A DNA stretch of 64,000 nucleotides from Salisapilia sapeloensis (lineage: Eukaryota > Oomycota > Peronosporomycetes > Peronosporales > Salisapiliaceae), in NCBI GenBank assembly GCA_023334545.1, contig JAADVB010000064.1:1-64000 (forward strand), in the 5' to 3' direction. Under the pieces are notes generated by a model. The model searched no databases, had not been told where the DNA came from, and saw only the letters and a list, made by a program, of their open reading frames with translations. The position numbers and the translations under genes are program-made. Below, one piece after another: positions 43,150-53,998 of this stretch (the first letter of the stretch is position 1; each line of letters starts with the position of its first letter).

Positions 43150-43496
43150 GAAAGGCGTTTTGCATGAGATATGATTCCTACTTTTTTTTAACAAGTCTAT
43201 GATTTCTACCATATCTTCCTGTCATCCACTAGCGACTGGATTAAGCTTAGGAAAAGATCCTTGCTGTCTGTCAGATGAACCTAGGTGGATACCACGTAGC
43301 GACTGGTGGCGTGTGCTCTCCAGTAATCCTACTCTACTCTTCGTCTTCGACCTTAGAAGGATGGGTGTAATTCTGATGAAGGGTAGGCGTGAAAAAATCC
43401 AGTAGCGTCCGATCGTATGATACATGGACGTGCCTTCGTCTCATTCTCCATTCGCCAGAGCTGTCACTCGATCTGAAGCAGCAGCAAGCTTAGATC
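43150..43496. other. Intergenic with promoter of the Na+/Ca2+ exchanger
   Basis: About 350 bp, including the Inr/FPR-like element at 43439-43456. No gene supported. Confidence 0.45.
43439..43456 (+). promoter_or_regulatory. Oomycete Inr/FPR core promoter element
   Basis: TCTCATTCTCCATTCGCC follows the oomycete start consensus GCTCATTYYNCAWTTTNYY at most positions. It lies 41 bases before the ATG at 43497, a normal distance for a transcription start in this group. Confidence 0.6.
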
Positions 43497-45224
43497 ATGA
43501 GGGACTCTGCTGCTCGTCGACAGAAATCCGAGTGGCGACAGACCATCGCCGCCGGTGTCGCCATCGCCGGCTGCGTCATCGGGATCGTTGTGTCCTCCTC
43601 CTACCGGTACTATAAGCAGCAGGACGGACAGAGAGTCGGTCGAGAGCTCGAAGAGTCCTCCAACGCTACCCAGGCGGACGATGGATGTCCGCACTTGGAG
43701 TCGTGGGAAGTCAATGGTGGTATCGTTGCCTACATCGTCGGACTTGTCTATCTTTTCGTGGCACTCGCCATCGTTTGCGACGACTACTTCGTCTCTGCCT
43801 TGGAAAAAATCACTGAAGCGCTCAAGCTGTCGCAGGATGTGGCCGGCGCAACTTTCATGGCTGCTGGGTCGTCTGCGCCAGAACTCTTCGTCTCTCTCGC
43901 CGACAATGTCTTTCGGGAACCCAAGGAAAGTCTTGGCGTCGGCACCATCGTCGGCTCCGCTATCTTTAACATTCTCATCATCATCGCCCTCACGGCCTTG
44001 CTCGCAGGTCAGGTGCTCGAACTAGACTGGCGGCCGATGGTCCGAGACTCCTTGTGGTACATTGTCGCCATCATCGCGCTCATTGTCACCACTCACGATG
44101 GCGACGGAGACGTGTACGAGTCTGCTGTGCTCTTCATATTGTACATCCTGTATACGCTCTACATGGCTGTCAACGAACGTGTCATTAGCCTCTTTTGTCC
44201 TCGTCCGAGTGATGCTGCGCACACGACGCCTGAATCTGGCGACATGCAGGCCGAAAACAATGTCGAGTCGACCACTAACTGGGAGTCCGTCCCGGAGCTC
44301 GCGGCAGCTGACACCGAGTCCAAGGACCGGGCGCAACGCCACTGGGGCCTTGCGATCGCCCATGCCCAGGCATCCGCTCGTTCCCAACTGGAAGCACAGA
44401 ACCCTCAGACGTCCGCGACGCGCCAGTCGTGGTCGAAACTCATGTCGGATCTCGTGGAGCAAGGGTACTTGGCCCAGAACCCGATCCACTCGGCTCGACA
44501 CCGAGTCTTCCGAACGCCCGTGAGAAAAAACACGACCGGCGTGTCGTCCGAGATCATGTCGCAAGGCACAGTGGACGGTGCCGCGACTTTGGGGGAAGAG
44601 AGTCAAGTCGAGGGAGGGTACTTTAGTGACCTGACAGAAGTGCCTACGAGTATCCCAGGCAAGATATGGTTCGTCTTCACGCTTCCCATCAACCTCGCGT
44701 TCCGACTGACGATTCCCGACTGCCGATACCCTCGCTTCAGTGGGCCGTTGGGGTACTCTTCCAGCTTCATCCTTTCGATCGTTTGGATCGCCATTCTCTC
44801 CCACTTCACAGTGAAATGGGCGACCATGTTTGGATGCATCGCAGGCATCCCGTCGGCGCTCATGGGCCTCACGATCATCGCCGCCGGGACTTCCATCCCA
44901 GATGCGCTGTCCTCTGTCCTTGTGGCTCGTGCCGGACATGGCAACATGGCCGTGTCCAATGCCATTGGCAGCAACGTCTTTGACATTTTGCTCGGTCTCG
45001 GTCTCCCGTTCTTCTTGTCGAACCTCATCTACGACAAGTCGGTCGTGATCGACTCCGAAGACCTGCTGACGTCCATCATCATCCTTTTTTCCGTCCTGAT
45101 CCTAGTGCTGCTCGTACTGCTCGTTGGCAAGTGGAAGCTGTACCCATGGTCTGGAGGTATCCTGATCTTCCTCTATGTTCTGTATGTGATATACTCGTAC
45201 TTGCATGGACTCGGCATGCTATAA
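43497..45224 (+). CDS. K+-dependent Na+/Ca2+ exchanger (NCKX/SLC24-like)
   Basis: 575 aa, single exon, ATG at 43497. A signal-anchor-like first helix (AGVAIAGCVIGIVVSSSY) is followed by two five-helix blocks. The alpha-1 repeat reads GATFMAAGSSAPELFVSLADN (about 116-136). The alpha-2 repeat reads GLTIIAAGTSIPDALSSVLVA (about 457-477) and is followed by SNAIGSNVFDILLGLGLP, the hallmark of the NCKX subgroup. A long cytosolic loop of about 180 residues, Ser/Glu-rich, joins them. The protein extrudes Ca2+ (with K+) in exchange for Na+ at the plasma membrane or an organelle. A separate family from the EF-hand exchanger at 26 kb. Confidence 0.92.
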   Translation: MRDSAARRQKSEWRQTIAAGVAIAGCVIGIVVSSSYRYYKQQDGQRVGRELEESSNATQADDGCPHLESWEVNGGIVAYIVGLVYLFVALAIVCDDYFVSALEKITEALKLSQDVAGATFMAAGSSAPELFVSLADNVFREPKESLGVGTIVGSAIFNILIIIALTALLAGQVLELDWRPMVRDSLWYIVAIIALIVTTHDGDGDVYESAVLFILYILYTLYMAVNERVISLFCPRPSDAAHTTPESGDMQAENNVESTTNWESVPELAAADTESKDRAQRHWGLAIAHAQASARSQLEAQNPQTSATRQSWSKLMSDLVEQGYLAQNPIHSARHRVFRTPVRKNTTGVSSEIMSQGTVDGAATLGEESQVEGGYFSDLTEVPTSIPGKIWFVFTLPINLAFRLTIPDCRYPRFSGPLGYSSSFILSIVWIAILSHFTVKWATMFGCIAGIPSALMGLTIIAAGTSIPDALSSVLVARAGHGNMAVSNAIGSNVFDILLGLGLPFFLSNLIYDKSVVIDSEDLLTSIIILFSVLILVLLVLLVGKWKLYPWSGGILIFLYVLYVIYSYLHGLGML

Positions 45225-46502
45225 ACGATCGACGAAAGGATGGGAGACGCCAGTGGAAATAGGTGCTTTTTGATATTATCAACTCCAGTTATGCATGTCC
45301 AAACTACTTTGACCTTGTACGATTCTACTTGCTTTCTTTCATCCGTATCCTATCGATCTTCAACTAAGAGCAGGAGCTAGTCGTCCAGCAACACTTGCTG
45401 TGGGGTGGCCAGTCAGTGCGGCACGAGCGGAGAAAGAGTCTGGTGGGAAATCTTTTCTTTTCGTAAACGAAACGTCGAATCAACGATAGTGCCAAAAGGT
45501 GGACAGATAGAACGAGGTCGACGAAATGGTGACTGGACCAATCTGTCGCTTTATACATTGCCACCCGATTGGAGTCGCTCTCATGGACCGTGAGTTCGGA
45601 GATGCTCAGTAGGCTAACCATCGATATGGTAAAGCAGTACAAATCCCGCATGAAGCTTTGTTTGTGAGATCTTCCAAATAATCTTTTAGACAACCTGGGT
45701 TGACCCTCGTGCATGAAGTTGGATACATGACGGATGGTACGTCGATTGGAAACTTGGCACGTCGATTAGAACGGTCCAATAAACTATTTTTCTATTCAAG
45801 AAGCGTGCGGATATAGCCGTGGGTTGAATGCCGGTTGTGCGAGCAAGGATACTGATGGTATACAAAAAAGCTTATTCGCTTGAAGCCTGTCTTCTTAAAC
45901 GCGTTCCAGTACGAGTTCCGTTCTCAAGTTCGTTGAAGTAACGGTGCTCATCTTGTAGTTGAATCAAGGATTCGTTTGAAGCAAAACTATATACGTTTAA
46001 GGAAATGGCAAGTTTCGACCGAATGAAGCGGAAGACAGAACTGACCACTTTTGGGTCCGTGAATGCTAACGCCACCGAACAGCGTGACTCATTTGCAGTC
46101 TCATCTGGTCGAAACTTTTATGAACTGCACGATCTCTATCCACTCTTTATAATAGCAGACACGCAAAAGCTTTGGGCTGTGCTAGCATGGTATTTCAGAA
46201 GCACCTAGTAAGCAGGCAATGGGCGAGGTCGAGTATTCTTCCGAATGGATGTGAACTGAATCTCAGACACGGTGGCTGTTAAAGGTCGAGTCTTCAACGT
46301 CCATCTCGCGGAAACCTACGGTCCAGTTGTGTAGAAGAATAAGTGGCTGCAATTTGCGACTCGTGTATGATCACTCGATACAGGCAGCAAAGTCGCGGAA
46401 GCACACCTTGTTTATCGAAATATAGCACTGACAATTTATCCAGTTGCAATACTTCCCAGTCGAGTCCTCTCATTCTCAGACATTCCCCGTAGCACTCAAG
46501 TC
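45225..46502. other. Intergenic, no supported gene
   Basis: About 1.3 kb. An ATG-initiated 116-codon frame on the minus strand (45364-45714) has two hydrophobic stretches but no signal peptide or recognisable family, and is left unannotated. Confidence 0.4.
46468..46489 (+). promoter_or_regulatory. Inr-like start element of the START/FYVE gene
   Basis: TCTCATTCTCAGACATTCCCCG lies 13-35 bases before the ATG at 46503. The TCATTCT core matches the oomycete initiator, while the second half is a looser FPR match. Confidence 0.4.
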
Positions 46503-48044
46503 ATGGTTAATACCTCGCTTCCGGCTCCTATGTTCGATTCAGTCGACCTCATGCCTGAGGAGCAAGAAGAGTACTGCCGCATACTCACGGACATCCTTTA
46601 TGAAGGCCTGGTCGAATACAATACCTACCGCGAGCAGCCTGTGTGTCCAACCAAGTCGGATTGGAAATCTTACAAAAAGCATGAAAACATAAAGTTTTAT
46701 CGTCAGCGCCAAGCATCCACCCCGTCGCGTGCGATGGAATCGGTAGACCACTGTGCCCATCGGCCTGTTGCCATCCTTGGACTTGGAACGTTCCCTGGAG
46801 ACTTGGATGCTCTCATGTATGGACTCTGCATGCCCGATCGATCGAGCATAATGCAGGCCTACAAGTATGCCTCCGTCGAAATTGAAGATGCTAAAATACT
46901 TGCTGTCATCGACAAGCCCAGTCCGAACCAGCCATACCATAGTGTCACCCTCCAACGTCTCGTCAAGCCGATGCCAAAGAAGCTCGGCTGTATCGTCAAA
47001 TCTCGTGTACTCGAAGTGTTGCAAGCGACCGGCATACTCAGCCTCCCGGATGGTTCCAGAGTTGGCTATCACATCCTCCATTCAGTTGACCACCCAACGA
47101 TGGATGACCATCTAAACAAGAACATGGTTCCAATGCGCATCTCGCATTGTTCTCTTTTCCGTCAGGTCGGTGAAAATACCATCGATGCACACCTGCGCGG
47201 CTTCCATGAAGGAGCTGGCCAACTACTTGACGAGTTTATCGCACTTTCGGGTGCCAAATCGCTTCAGATGTGTACGAAAGTGGTGGAAGTTGCTCGCAAC
47301 AAGAAGCTATTATGGCTTCTTCGTAGACGTGAGTACGAAGATCGCCGCCGTGCGTTCACTGTACCAATGCATGACAACCCATTGGCCAATAGGCGTCTTT
47401 GCGGTACTTGTGGAAAGCGGTTTAATCCACTTCGATGGTCTCGACCTTGTGTACTCTGCGAGCTCCCTACTTGCTCATCGTGCCGAGTGGAGAGATCCAT
47501 TATCGCCGCGCTACCACCTCGAAACACCCAAGCAACGAAGAAGACAGTTTGCAAACGATGCGTGCTGAAACTTGGACGGGAGAGCACTTACCGCATCGCA
47601 CGTGAAGAAGTTCAGGCTGGACGCTACGAAACCACGAGTATTTACAGCGATGAATGGGCTCGTATGGACCAAGTGCAACATTCGGAATGGAGTGGAAGTG
47701 ACCACTGCGTGGGTGAAGGTCCAAATGAGACAATTTTGTCTTCATTAAGACCAAGTGTCCCGGCAACGTTAAGCCTGACAAGTTCACGGTTCACTTCTAG
47801 TCTCTTGGACTATTACAGGACAGAGCTAGAATCACCTTCTGTTGTAAGCAGATCTGTTTCTGATGTAAGCAAGTCATCAGACGATCGCGAATGGGAAGAA
47901 GCTACAGCTGAGCTCGAGAAGATGCTCGAATGCAAGGAGCAGATTGCTGGTTTTGAAGAGAGACAAAAGATGTGGCTCAAACTCACAGAGATGCGACTCA
48001 TGCATATTAAAGAGCACTATCGAGATGAGGACAGACTCAATTAG
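46503..48044 (+). CDS. START-like/FYVE-related zinc-finger protein (tandem paralogue 1)
   Basis: 513 aa, single exon, ATG at 46503. A START-like lipid-binding region covers residues about 20-270 (PVAILGLGTFPGDLDALMYGL, then an RISHCSLFRQ segment). A zinc-finger cluster lies at about 297-365: CGTCGKRF, CVLCELPTCSSC, then VCKRCV, the eight-cysteine order of FYVE. However, the R(R/K)HHCR patch that binds PI3P is replaced by RPCVLC. The tail is Ser-rich and acidic, ending in a short coiled coil. Same family and same finger position as the gene at 50579 and the one at 13 kb. Probably a lipid or membrane-adapter role; not proven. Confidence 0.82.
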   Translation: MVNTSLPAPMFDSVDLMPEEQEEYCRILTDILYEGLVEYNTYREQPVCPTKSDWKSYKKHENIKFYRQRQASTPSRAMESVDHCAHRPVAILGLGTFPGDLDALMYGLCMPDRSSIMQAYKYASVEIEDAKILAVIDKPSPNQPYHSVTLQRLVKPMPKKLGCIVKSRVLEVLQATGILSLPDGSRVGYHILHSVDHPTMDDHLNKNMVPMRISHCSLFRQVGENTIDAHLRGFHEGAGQLLDEFIALSGAKSLQMCTKVVEVARNKKLLWLLRRREYEDRRRAFTVPMHDNPLANRRLCGTCGKRFNPLRWSRPCVLCELPTCSSCRVERSIIAALPPRNTQATKKTVCKRCVLKLGRESTYRIAREEVQAGRYETTSIYSDEWARMDQVQHSEWSGSDHCVGEGPNETILSSLRPSVPATLSLTSSRFTSSLLDYYRTELESPSVVSRSVSDVSKSSDDREWEEATAELEKMLECKEQIAGFEERQKMWLKLTEMRLMHIKEHYRDEDRLN

Positions 48045-50578
48045 TTAGAACAGCCAAGGATGTGTTTATAAGATTCTTGGTCTAATATAAATTCATTATT
48101 TTTATCGTGCCATTCTTCCTACTTAGATTGTGACTCGATCTCGTAGCCTGTACAGTAACCTAGGAGTTGCATGTTTCATCCTCATCGCTCATGCTAGACA
48201 CCAGCTTCAAGTTTTAAGTCCTCTTTAAGGTCAATTGCATAGCTACTCCTGGATATATAATTGGTCGTGGGGTTGGTCCGTGGAAGTAGCTTCTCATAAG
48301 TCGAAAGTAGAAGATCATGACAGGAGACGCTTCAATTATTTAAATTTGGATGCTACAAAATAGCCTGCGCACACACAAAAGTTCTATTTATCTTTTCATC
48401 ATGCAAGCTAGTTCTGCTTCTAAGGAATGGTGCATAATGTAGTCTGTTTAGATTCAATGCAGAACGCATCGAGGGTAAAGTCGAGTCATCGAGCGTGCTA
48501 CGGGCGATTTCGTAGACTGCAATTGGTGAATAGAAACGGAAGTGCTGTATGACTACGACGATGCGACTGTCTTGATATGCTATACAATCATCTCATCAGT
48601 GAAGCATTGTGCGCAAGTAAAGCTTGGACTGAAGTTTATTCCCAAAAAGTTGCAAAGACGTCGATTCTAACTGGACCTTGCTTTTCGTTGTGTATAAACC
48701 GAAATAAACTGCAAGGAATCTTGCAAGACAGGATAGCTCTTTCAAAGCAAGTTCTTCAGGCAAATTTTATTGGACAGTTGTCGATGCATAGACGAAAGCA
48801 TGAGGAGAGGAATTGTGCTATGAGCACACAAGACTGCAAATGACAACCATCTTTGCAGTCATATTAGTATCATCGTTGAGAATTTAGCTCTTGTGGGTAG
48901 TTGTTATGGGTTTCGAGTCGAGACTTGCAGTGCATACAGCTATATGTCATTAATGCTAACGCTTTCGAACCAACACATACAAGCTTTTGTACTGACATGG
49001 TGCAACGACTTCATGCTTTCTTTTAAATCTAGCGAGTGTGCTTGGAAGATAGCTAACCGGAGAGTGTGCTAGGCATGATATCTTCGAGTAAATTGACTTA
49101 GCTCCAGGAAGATAACGGATAACTTGCATTCGTTTGTTGCTTCCCATCTTTTGCCATTCATTAGTTCCCGCTCCCCTGTCGACTTACTCTAGGTAACTTC
49201 AGCAGACTTACTTTCTGCCATCTTAAGCATCCTCTCCATGCGGAGCTTTATAAGACAAGGTAAGCTCTGAAGCGATGGATACATATAGCATTTTACTCAG
49301 CCAAGGCATCCAACTCTTAAGCTTGCAAACTGTTCTGCGTACCATTCATGAATCCTTGCGTGCGCTTGTCTTGTTGCAGAGCAAGCTGTAGACAAGACAG
49401 GGTTTCCCACTTTCAGACCCGTCATTCTCTTTACCTGTACGCTATGGAGATTTATATGTATGTATACTAGATAGAGGTACTTGTGTGATGTTCGGGAAAA
49501 CATAATCGTCATTTTATACACGAGCACGCAAAAGCTGCATTTGCCACAATACCTCCGTAAGCACCCTTGTTTGAATCTACAAGGTAATTCTGATTCCGGG
49601 CTATTGTCCTGTGAACCTCTTCGAGCTGTTGTCTTTCGTATCAACTGTTCTACGATAAGTTTAGTGACGGGCTTGCCAACTTGAAGGAAAAAGCGTGCGC
49701 CAGCGAAAAATTAGATCATATTGCCGCGATCTTGCCTCACTTGGATGACATTTGACAACACCAAATCGGCAGCGATTCACATAGCGGCTTTGCCTTTCTA
49801 GGTTACCATGAAAACCGACCACGACTGTGGGCATCCAATTTCGATGAATGCCGATTCAGCACGAACACTCGTGTAACGTTTAGCTAAAGCTTTTGAACGA
49901 AATGAATCTGATTCAGAAAGGAGATAGTGGATCTAAATGGTTTCGTCAGCGCGAATGATCGCGTTCATTGGTAGCTTGGTCCTTGTAAGGTCCAGTTTCC
50001 TGTCACTAGTCCAAGAGGATAACATTGCGAAATGTAAGCTTTGCAAAGCAATTCGATCCACATGAAGCGTTTCACGACAGTCTCGTTGTTGCATTGCACA
50101 AGTCTCCATTTTAAAATACGGTAAACCTAGAGCTATTGCTGGTAGCAAAAGGTGCCACGTTACAACTGTTGACTGCGAATACTTGATTCCCCCTTCAAAC
50201 TGAATGGACACCAACAAACTGACCCTACATGCTTGAGCGGTTCTCTGTCACCCAGTGTCCTTTTTGTTGTGGGATTCGCAACATCATTCGTGAGTTATCG
50301 ATACATCGACGCATTGCAGCACCGTTGTCAATGCCCATAATGCGCCAAGTAAGGCGTAACGAGACTGCTTTCTAGAAGCCATACAACCGGGCGATCGTTG
50401 AATGTGCCTGACGTAGTCTTGATACGTGTGTGGTTCGTATGGAAACTCTGGATTGTCAGATTTGCAGATGAGGCTCTAATTTGGTGCTGTAGCCATTCCA
50501 GTGTGATGGCGTACGAGCTGAGAGAAATGAACCTCTGTGTCGTTCGTAAATTCAGATGATCATTATCGCTTTGCGACC
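48045..50578. other. Intergenic between the two tandem paralogues
   Basis: About 2.5 kb with short frames only. An 88-codon ATG frame (48577-48843) and a 94-codon frame without an ATG on the minus strand (49933-50217) show no recognisable motif. No repeat was seen. Confidence 0.4.
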
Positions 50579-52141
50579 ATGGAACGGAAGATGCAAGCCG
50601 GACCGTTTTCATCCATTGAGCTTCTGCAGGAAGACAAGGACCAATACAAGGCCATCGTGCTTGCCGTCATCTATGACACCTTGCTCAGATACAATCAATA
50701 CCAACAAGCAGGTTCCGTCGTGAACAAGTTCGAATGGAAACACTTTTACTCGCAAAGTGGCATGGAGTTTTACTCGGAACGGAACTCGGTCTTAAGAGAA
50801 AAACGACGAAAATACTCGGCAGATAAGGTCGCCTACGCTCCCGTCCAAGTGCTTGGATTGACAAACTATACGGGCGACCTGGACTCGGTCATGTTCGGCA
50901 TGAACCGGCATGACATCGCAGCGAACTTACAAGTCTACAGAAACGGTGAAACGGACATTAAATGCATTCAACGCCTCGCAGTAGTCGAAAGCCCAACCGT
51001 AGAGCAGCCGTATCGTTCTACTGGGCTCTATTGGCTCTTAAAGTACATTCCGTACCAGCCAAGTGCGATCGTGAAGCCGCGTGACCTGTTCGTCGTGATT
51101 TCCACTGGTATGCTCCTGTTAGAAGATGGCGAGCGACTAGGTTACTACGTCGCCCACTCCGTCTCTTACCCAGGCACAGAGATTATCTCTTGCAATAACG
51201 CCGTCCGAGCACGGATGTCCCATTGCACGCTCTTCCGACAAACGAGTGAGAACAACGTTCAGTCCTATAGCATTGCGTACCAAGAAGGCAATGGTCGCAT
51301 CTTGGACAAAATCGTCGCTTTTACTGGTGCTGATGCACTCCGGGTCGTTTGTGGTCCGCTGATCTCAGCACAGGAAAAGAAGATTCTCTGGGCTATTCGA
51401 CGTCATAACTACGTCCAAGGGAGAAAGACAACAACTGATGCTAGCGATAAGGAGATCAAGAGCGGGGAGTGCCAGATCTGTCAAAGGTCGTTGTCTACGT
51501 TCCGCAAGGCCAAGATGTGCAATGTATGTGATGCGTACGCGTGCTCTAGTTGTATAGCCTCCCGTGATATAGCCGCTCACGTACCTCCCCGTTCCTTGCG
51601 CACGATTAAAACTTACGTGTGCAAGCATTGCGTCATAAGAATAAATCATGAGAGCGCATACCAAGTGGCATGTGCAGAAATCTTGGCCGGCAGGTTCGAT
51701 GAAAGCCGCGAAGAATGCGGCTTCGACTGGCCGGACTTTGAAAACTTTGATGAAGGACTTGTACCGGAGAGACGCACATGTGCTGGTGAGGACGTGATAA
51801 AGATCATTAGCGCGACAGAAAGAGCTAGCGAAGCCTTGACGCTCAGTATGGGCGGCTCACCAAAACACACCACATCTACCCTATATGGAGGAATGTCGAG
51901 TACTTCGTCGGACAGTGGATTCTCTTCATCATCGATGAGTGGGTTCTCTTCATCGTTTTCAAGTGGATCGTTTTCATCGTCGATGAGTGGATCATTTTCC
52001 AATCTCATGGAAGACATGCTGAGTGCTATGAACATGCCAGGTACTACAAATACCGAAATGGAAAAATCGCAGGAAGTCTGGGATGAAATGACCCAGTACT
52101 TCGTATCGCAAGCGAAAGGACGCTTTCGCAGTCAGACGTAG
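50579..52141 (+). CDS. START-like/FYVE-related zinc-finger protein (tandem paralogue 2)
   Basis: 520 aa, single exon. The ATG at 50579 (MERKMQAGPF) was used; an upstream in-frame opening has no ATG. START-like region as in paralogue 1 (PVQVLGLTNYTGDLDSVMFGM, RMSHCTLFRQTSE). Zinc cluster at about 297-360: CQICQRSL, CNVCDAYACSSC, VCKHCV, at the same residue offset as its neighbour, again without RRHHCR. The C-terminal 80 residues contain short Ser/Gly/Phe repeats (SSSMSGFSS-type) before a final acidic helix. The two genes lie 2.5 kb apart in the same orientation, so a local tandem duplication is likely. Confidence 0.82.
   Translation: MERKMQAGPFSSIELLQEDKDQYKAIVLAVIYDTLLRYNQYQQAGSVVNKFEWKHFYSQSGMEFYSERNSVLREKRRKYSADKVAYAPVQVLGLTNYTGDLDSVMFGMNRHDIAANLQVYRNGETDIKCIQRLAVVESPTVEQPYRSTGLYWLLKYIPYQPSAIVKPRDLFVVISTGMLLLEDGERLGYYVAHSVSYPGTEIISCNNAVRARMSHCTLFRQTSENNVQSYSIAYQEGNGRILDKIVAFTGADALRVVCGPLISAQEKKILWAIRRHNYVQGRKTTTDASDKEIKSGECQICQRSLSTFRKAKMCNVCDAYACSSCIASRDIAAHVPPRSLRTIKTYVCKHCVIRINHESAYQVACAEILAGRFDESREECGFDWPDFENFDEGLVPERRTCAGEDVIKIISATERASEALTLSMGGSPKHTTSTLYGGMSSTSSDSGFSSSSMSGFSSSFSSGSFSSSMSGSFSNLMEDMLSAMNMPGTTNTEMEKSQEVWDEMTQYFVSQAKGRFRSQT
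51892..52010 (+). repeat. In-frame Ser/Gly/Phe repeat tract
   Basis: Tandem-like copies of a TCATCGATGAGTGGA-type unit and TTCTCTTCATCG-type units encode SSMSGF/SSFSSGSF blocks (residues about 438-477 of the second START/FYVE paralogue). The tract is absent from the neighbouring paralogue and is expected to vary in length. Confidence 0.6.
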
Positions 52142-53998
52142 TCTCCAGTACTTTCGATGGACAAAATAGTATGGACAGGGTTTCATGGAAATCAAAATGA
52201 ATAAGCGAATTGCTGTAAGTTGTCTTTATATTTCTGATGTACTAGGAAATCATGGATGTAAACAAGAGCTGCATAAGTTTATCGTACACGACCAAAGTAC
52301 CTCTTAGCTTCGGTAAAAAGAAATTCTTGGATCCATGACCAAATGGACACGATAACTACGTGACCTGGATATAAGAAGCAATGCCCTCCGTGAAAAGAAT
52401 ATCCATATTTTTTAGCCCGAATGCCTGTCGTTATACTTTGCTCACATAGAAGCCACTGGCCAGATAAGTTAAAGTAGAGTAGTTGTAAACAGATCGAGGA
52501 TATGAATTGCCACTAAATCGGTCGACGAGGTAGAGCAAATACATTCGTCACGATATACTTTTTATCTTAGCATGTTTTAAGCAGCGAGATTGGTAGCAAT
52601 TCAAAAATCAAGCCGTGGCGAGAACGCGACCTTGCGTAGGTTTGCCCTAAGTCAAAGTCGACACCCCTGAGGAACATAGCACGGTGGTATATGAAGGCGG
52701 TGTACTAGATAAATATAAAAGCACTAATCTTAGAACTATTTCCGCATTGTGCAGCTTGCTGGTATACAAACTGAAAACAAGGCTTGTACCAGGCCCAATA
52801 GATACGAACGCGATCAAATGCTTCTCTTCGCTATGTACATACTACGTATGCGCATTCGTTGGAAAAGCGCTACCTGTCTTGTTCTTGTCATTAGATCCAG
52901 ATCCTAGCCGATCATCCGGATCATGACATCAGTGCTCATCGTGCAGCTCCTATCTTGGATGCTACCCGAACTGTTATTTGTGCATGCAAAGATTGGACTG
53001 CTAAACTACGATGCAACTCCAAATCCGTCCGTACAACACATTATACATGCTTAGAAGTATGAGGTGACAACATTAGCTATCAAAGCTTCCACAGGTGGTG
53101 GGTAAGCGTGAATAAAGCAGCAGCGTGCGCTGATTTCTTGAGAAATCTAAGTGTTTAACCACTACTGCGATAATCGACTTCTTTTGCTTCGCGCGTAGAT
53201 CTGGATCGTTCCAATCCATAAACTGCAGCCGACATGAAGATGTGATCGGTTTCAAGTGGCTACGGACCGTACACGAGACGGTGCAAACTGACTAATGGTA
53301 CCACTGTTTAGACACAAACTTTTCGTCAGTGACAATCACTCTGTCATTGTCGAGCTGCTTTGTTGGTCGTTCGTCGAAAGCACACAAGCTCCATCATAAT
53401 CTAGTAGCTGAGGGATAAACACGAATGAGGTGTTTAAAGTACAAAAGGGCCGCTTGTACAAGGTTTGATAAGTAATATACCATCAGAAACAGAGAACTGT
53501 ATATGGTATTTCTCCTCCATCATCTCCCTCGTTAAAATTTGCAAATGCAGAAATGAAATCAAAATCAGTTTTAATGTAACACTCCTTCAGTATAGAATTC
53601 TCCCACTTCCCTGTTGTACTTCTTTACAAATCTTATCATAGTAAATTTCGTGAAGGTTATGGTAAGTTGGACCAAAAAAAGTATATTACTGCGGAACTTC
53701 TTATCATGGACCTGCTATCCAATCATCCTATTCACGCGAACCGACATTGTATCAGCAATTTAAAACACCCGCGTGGTTGGCCAGCTTGGATTACCATTAT
53801 AATTATACCAAACATGGCTCGTCGACGCCAATAAGCACGCTTCCAGCTTAAAGACTGTCTTCCATCATCCAATCTCCAACCAACACAGTGTTTATAGAGT
53901 TTACTTTCCTGTAGTGGTAAACAAATAAACCGAAAGCTCTTGCTGCCTTCAAAATACTTTAAACAACCAAAAACTCTTCACTACGCAGTTTCTACGGA
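52142..53998. other. Intergenic, no gene seen
   Basis: About 1.85 kb, AT-rich. Only short frames; none with a convincing start or motif. Confidence 0.4.

Noticed and set aside
44022..44939. 305-codon minus-strand open frame
   Set aside because: Antisense to the NCKX gene; composition is Arg/Asp/His-rich, as expected for a shadow of GC-rich coding sequence.
45364..45714. 116-codon minus-strand ATG frame
   Set aside because: Has an ATG and hydrophobic stretches but no signal peptide, domain or splice context; not distinguishable from chance.
48577..48843. 88-codon plus-strand ATG frame
   Set aside because: No motif, no signal peptide, AT-rich intergenic setting.
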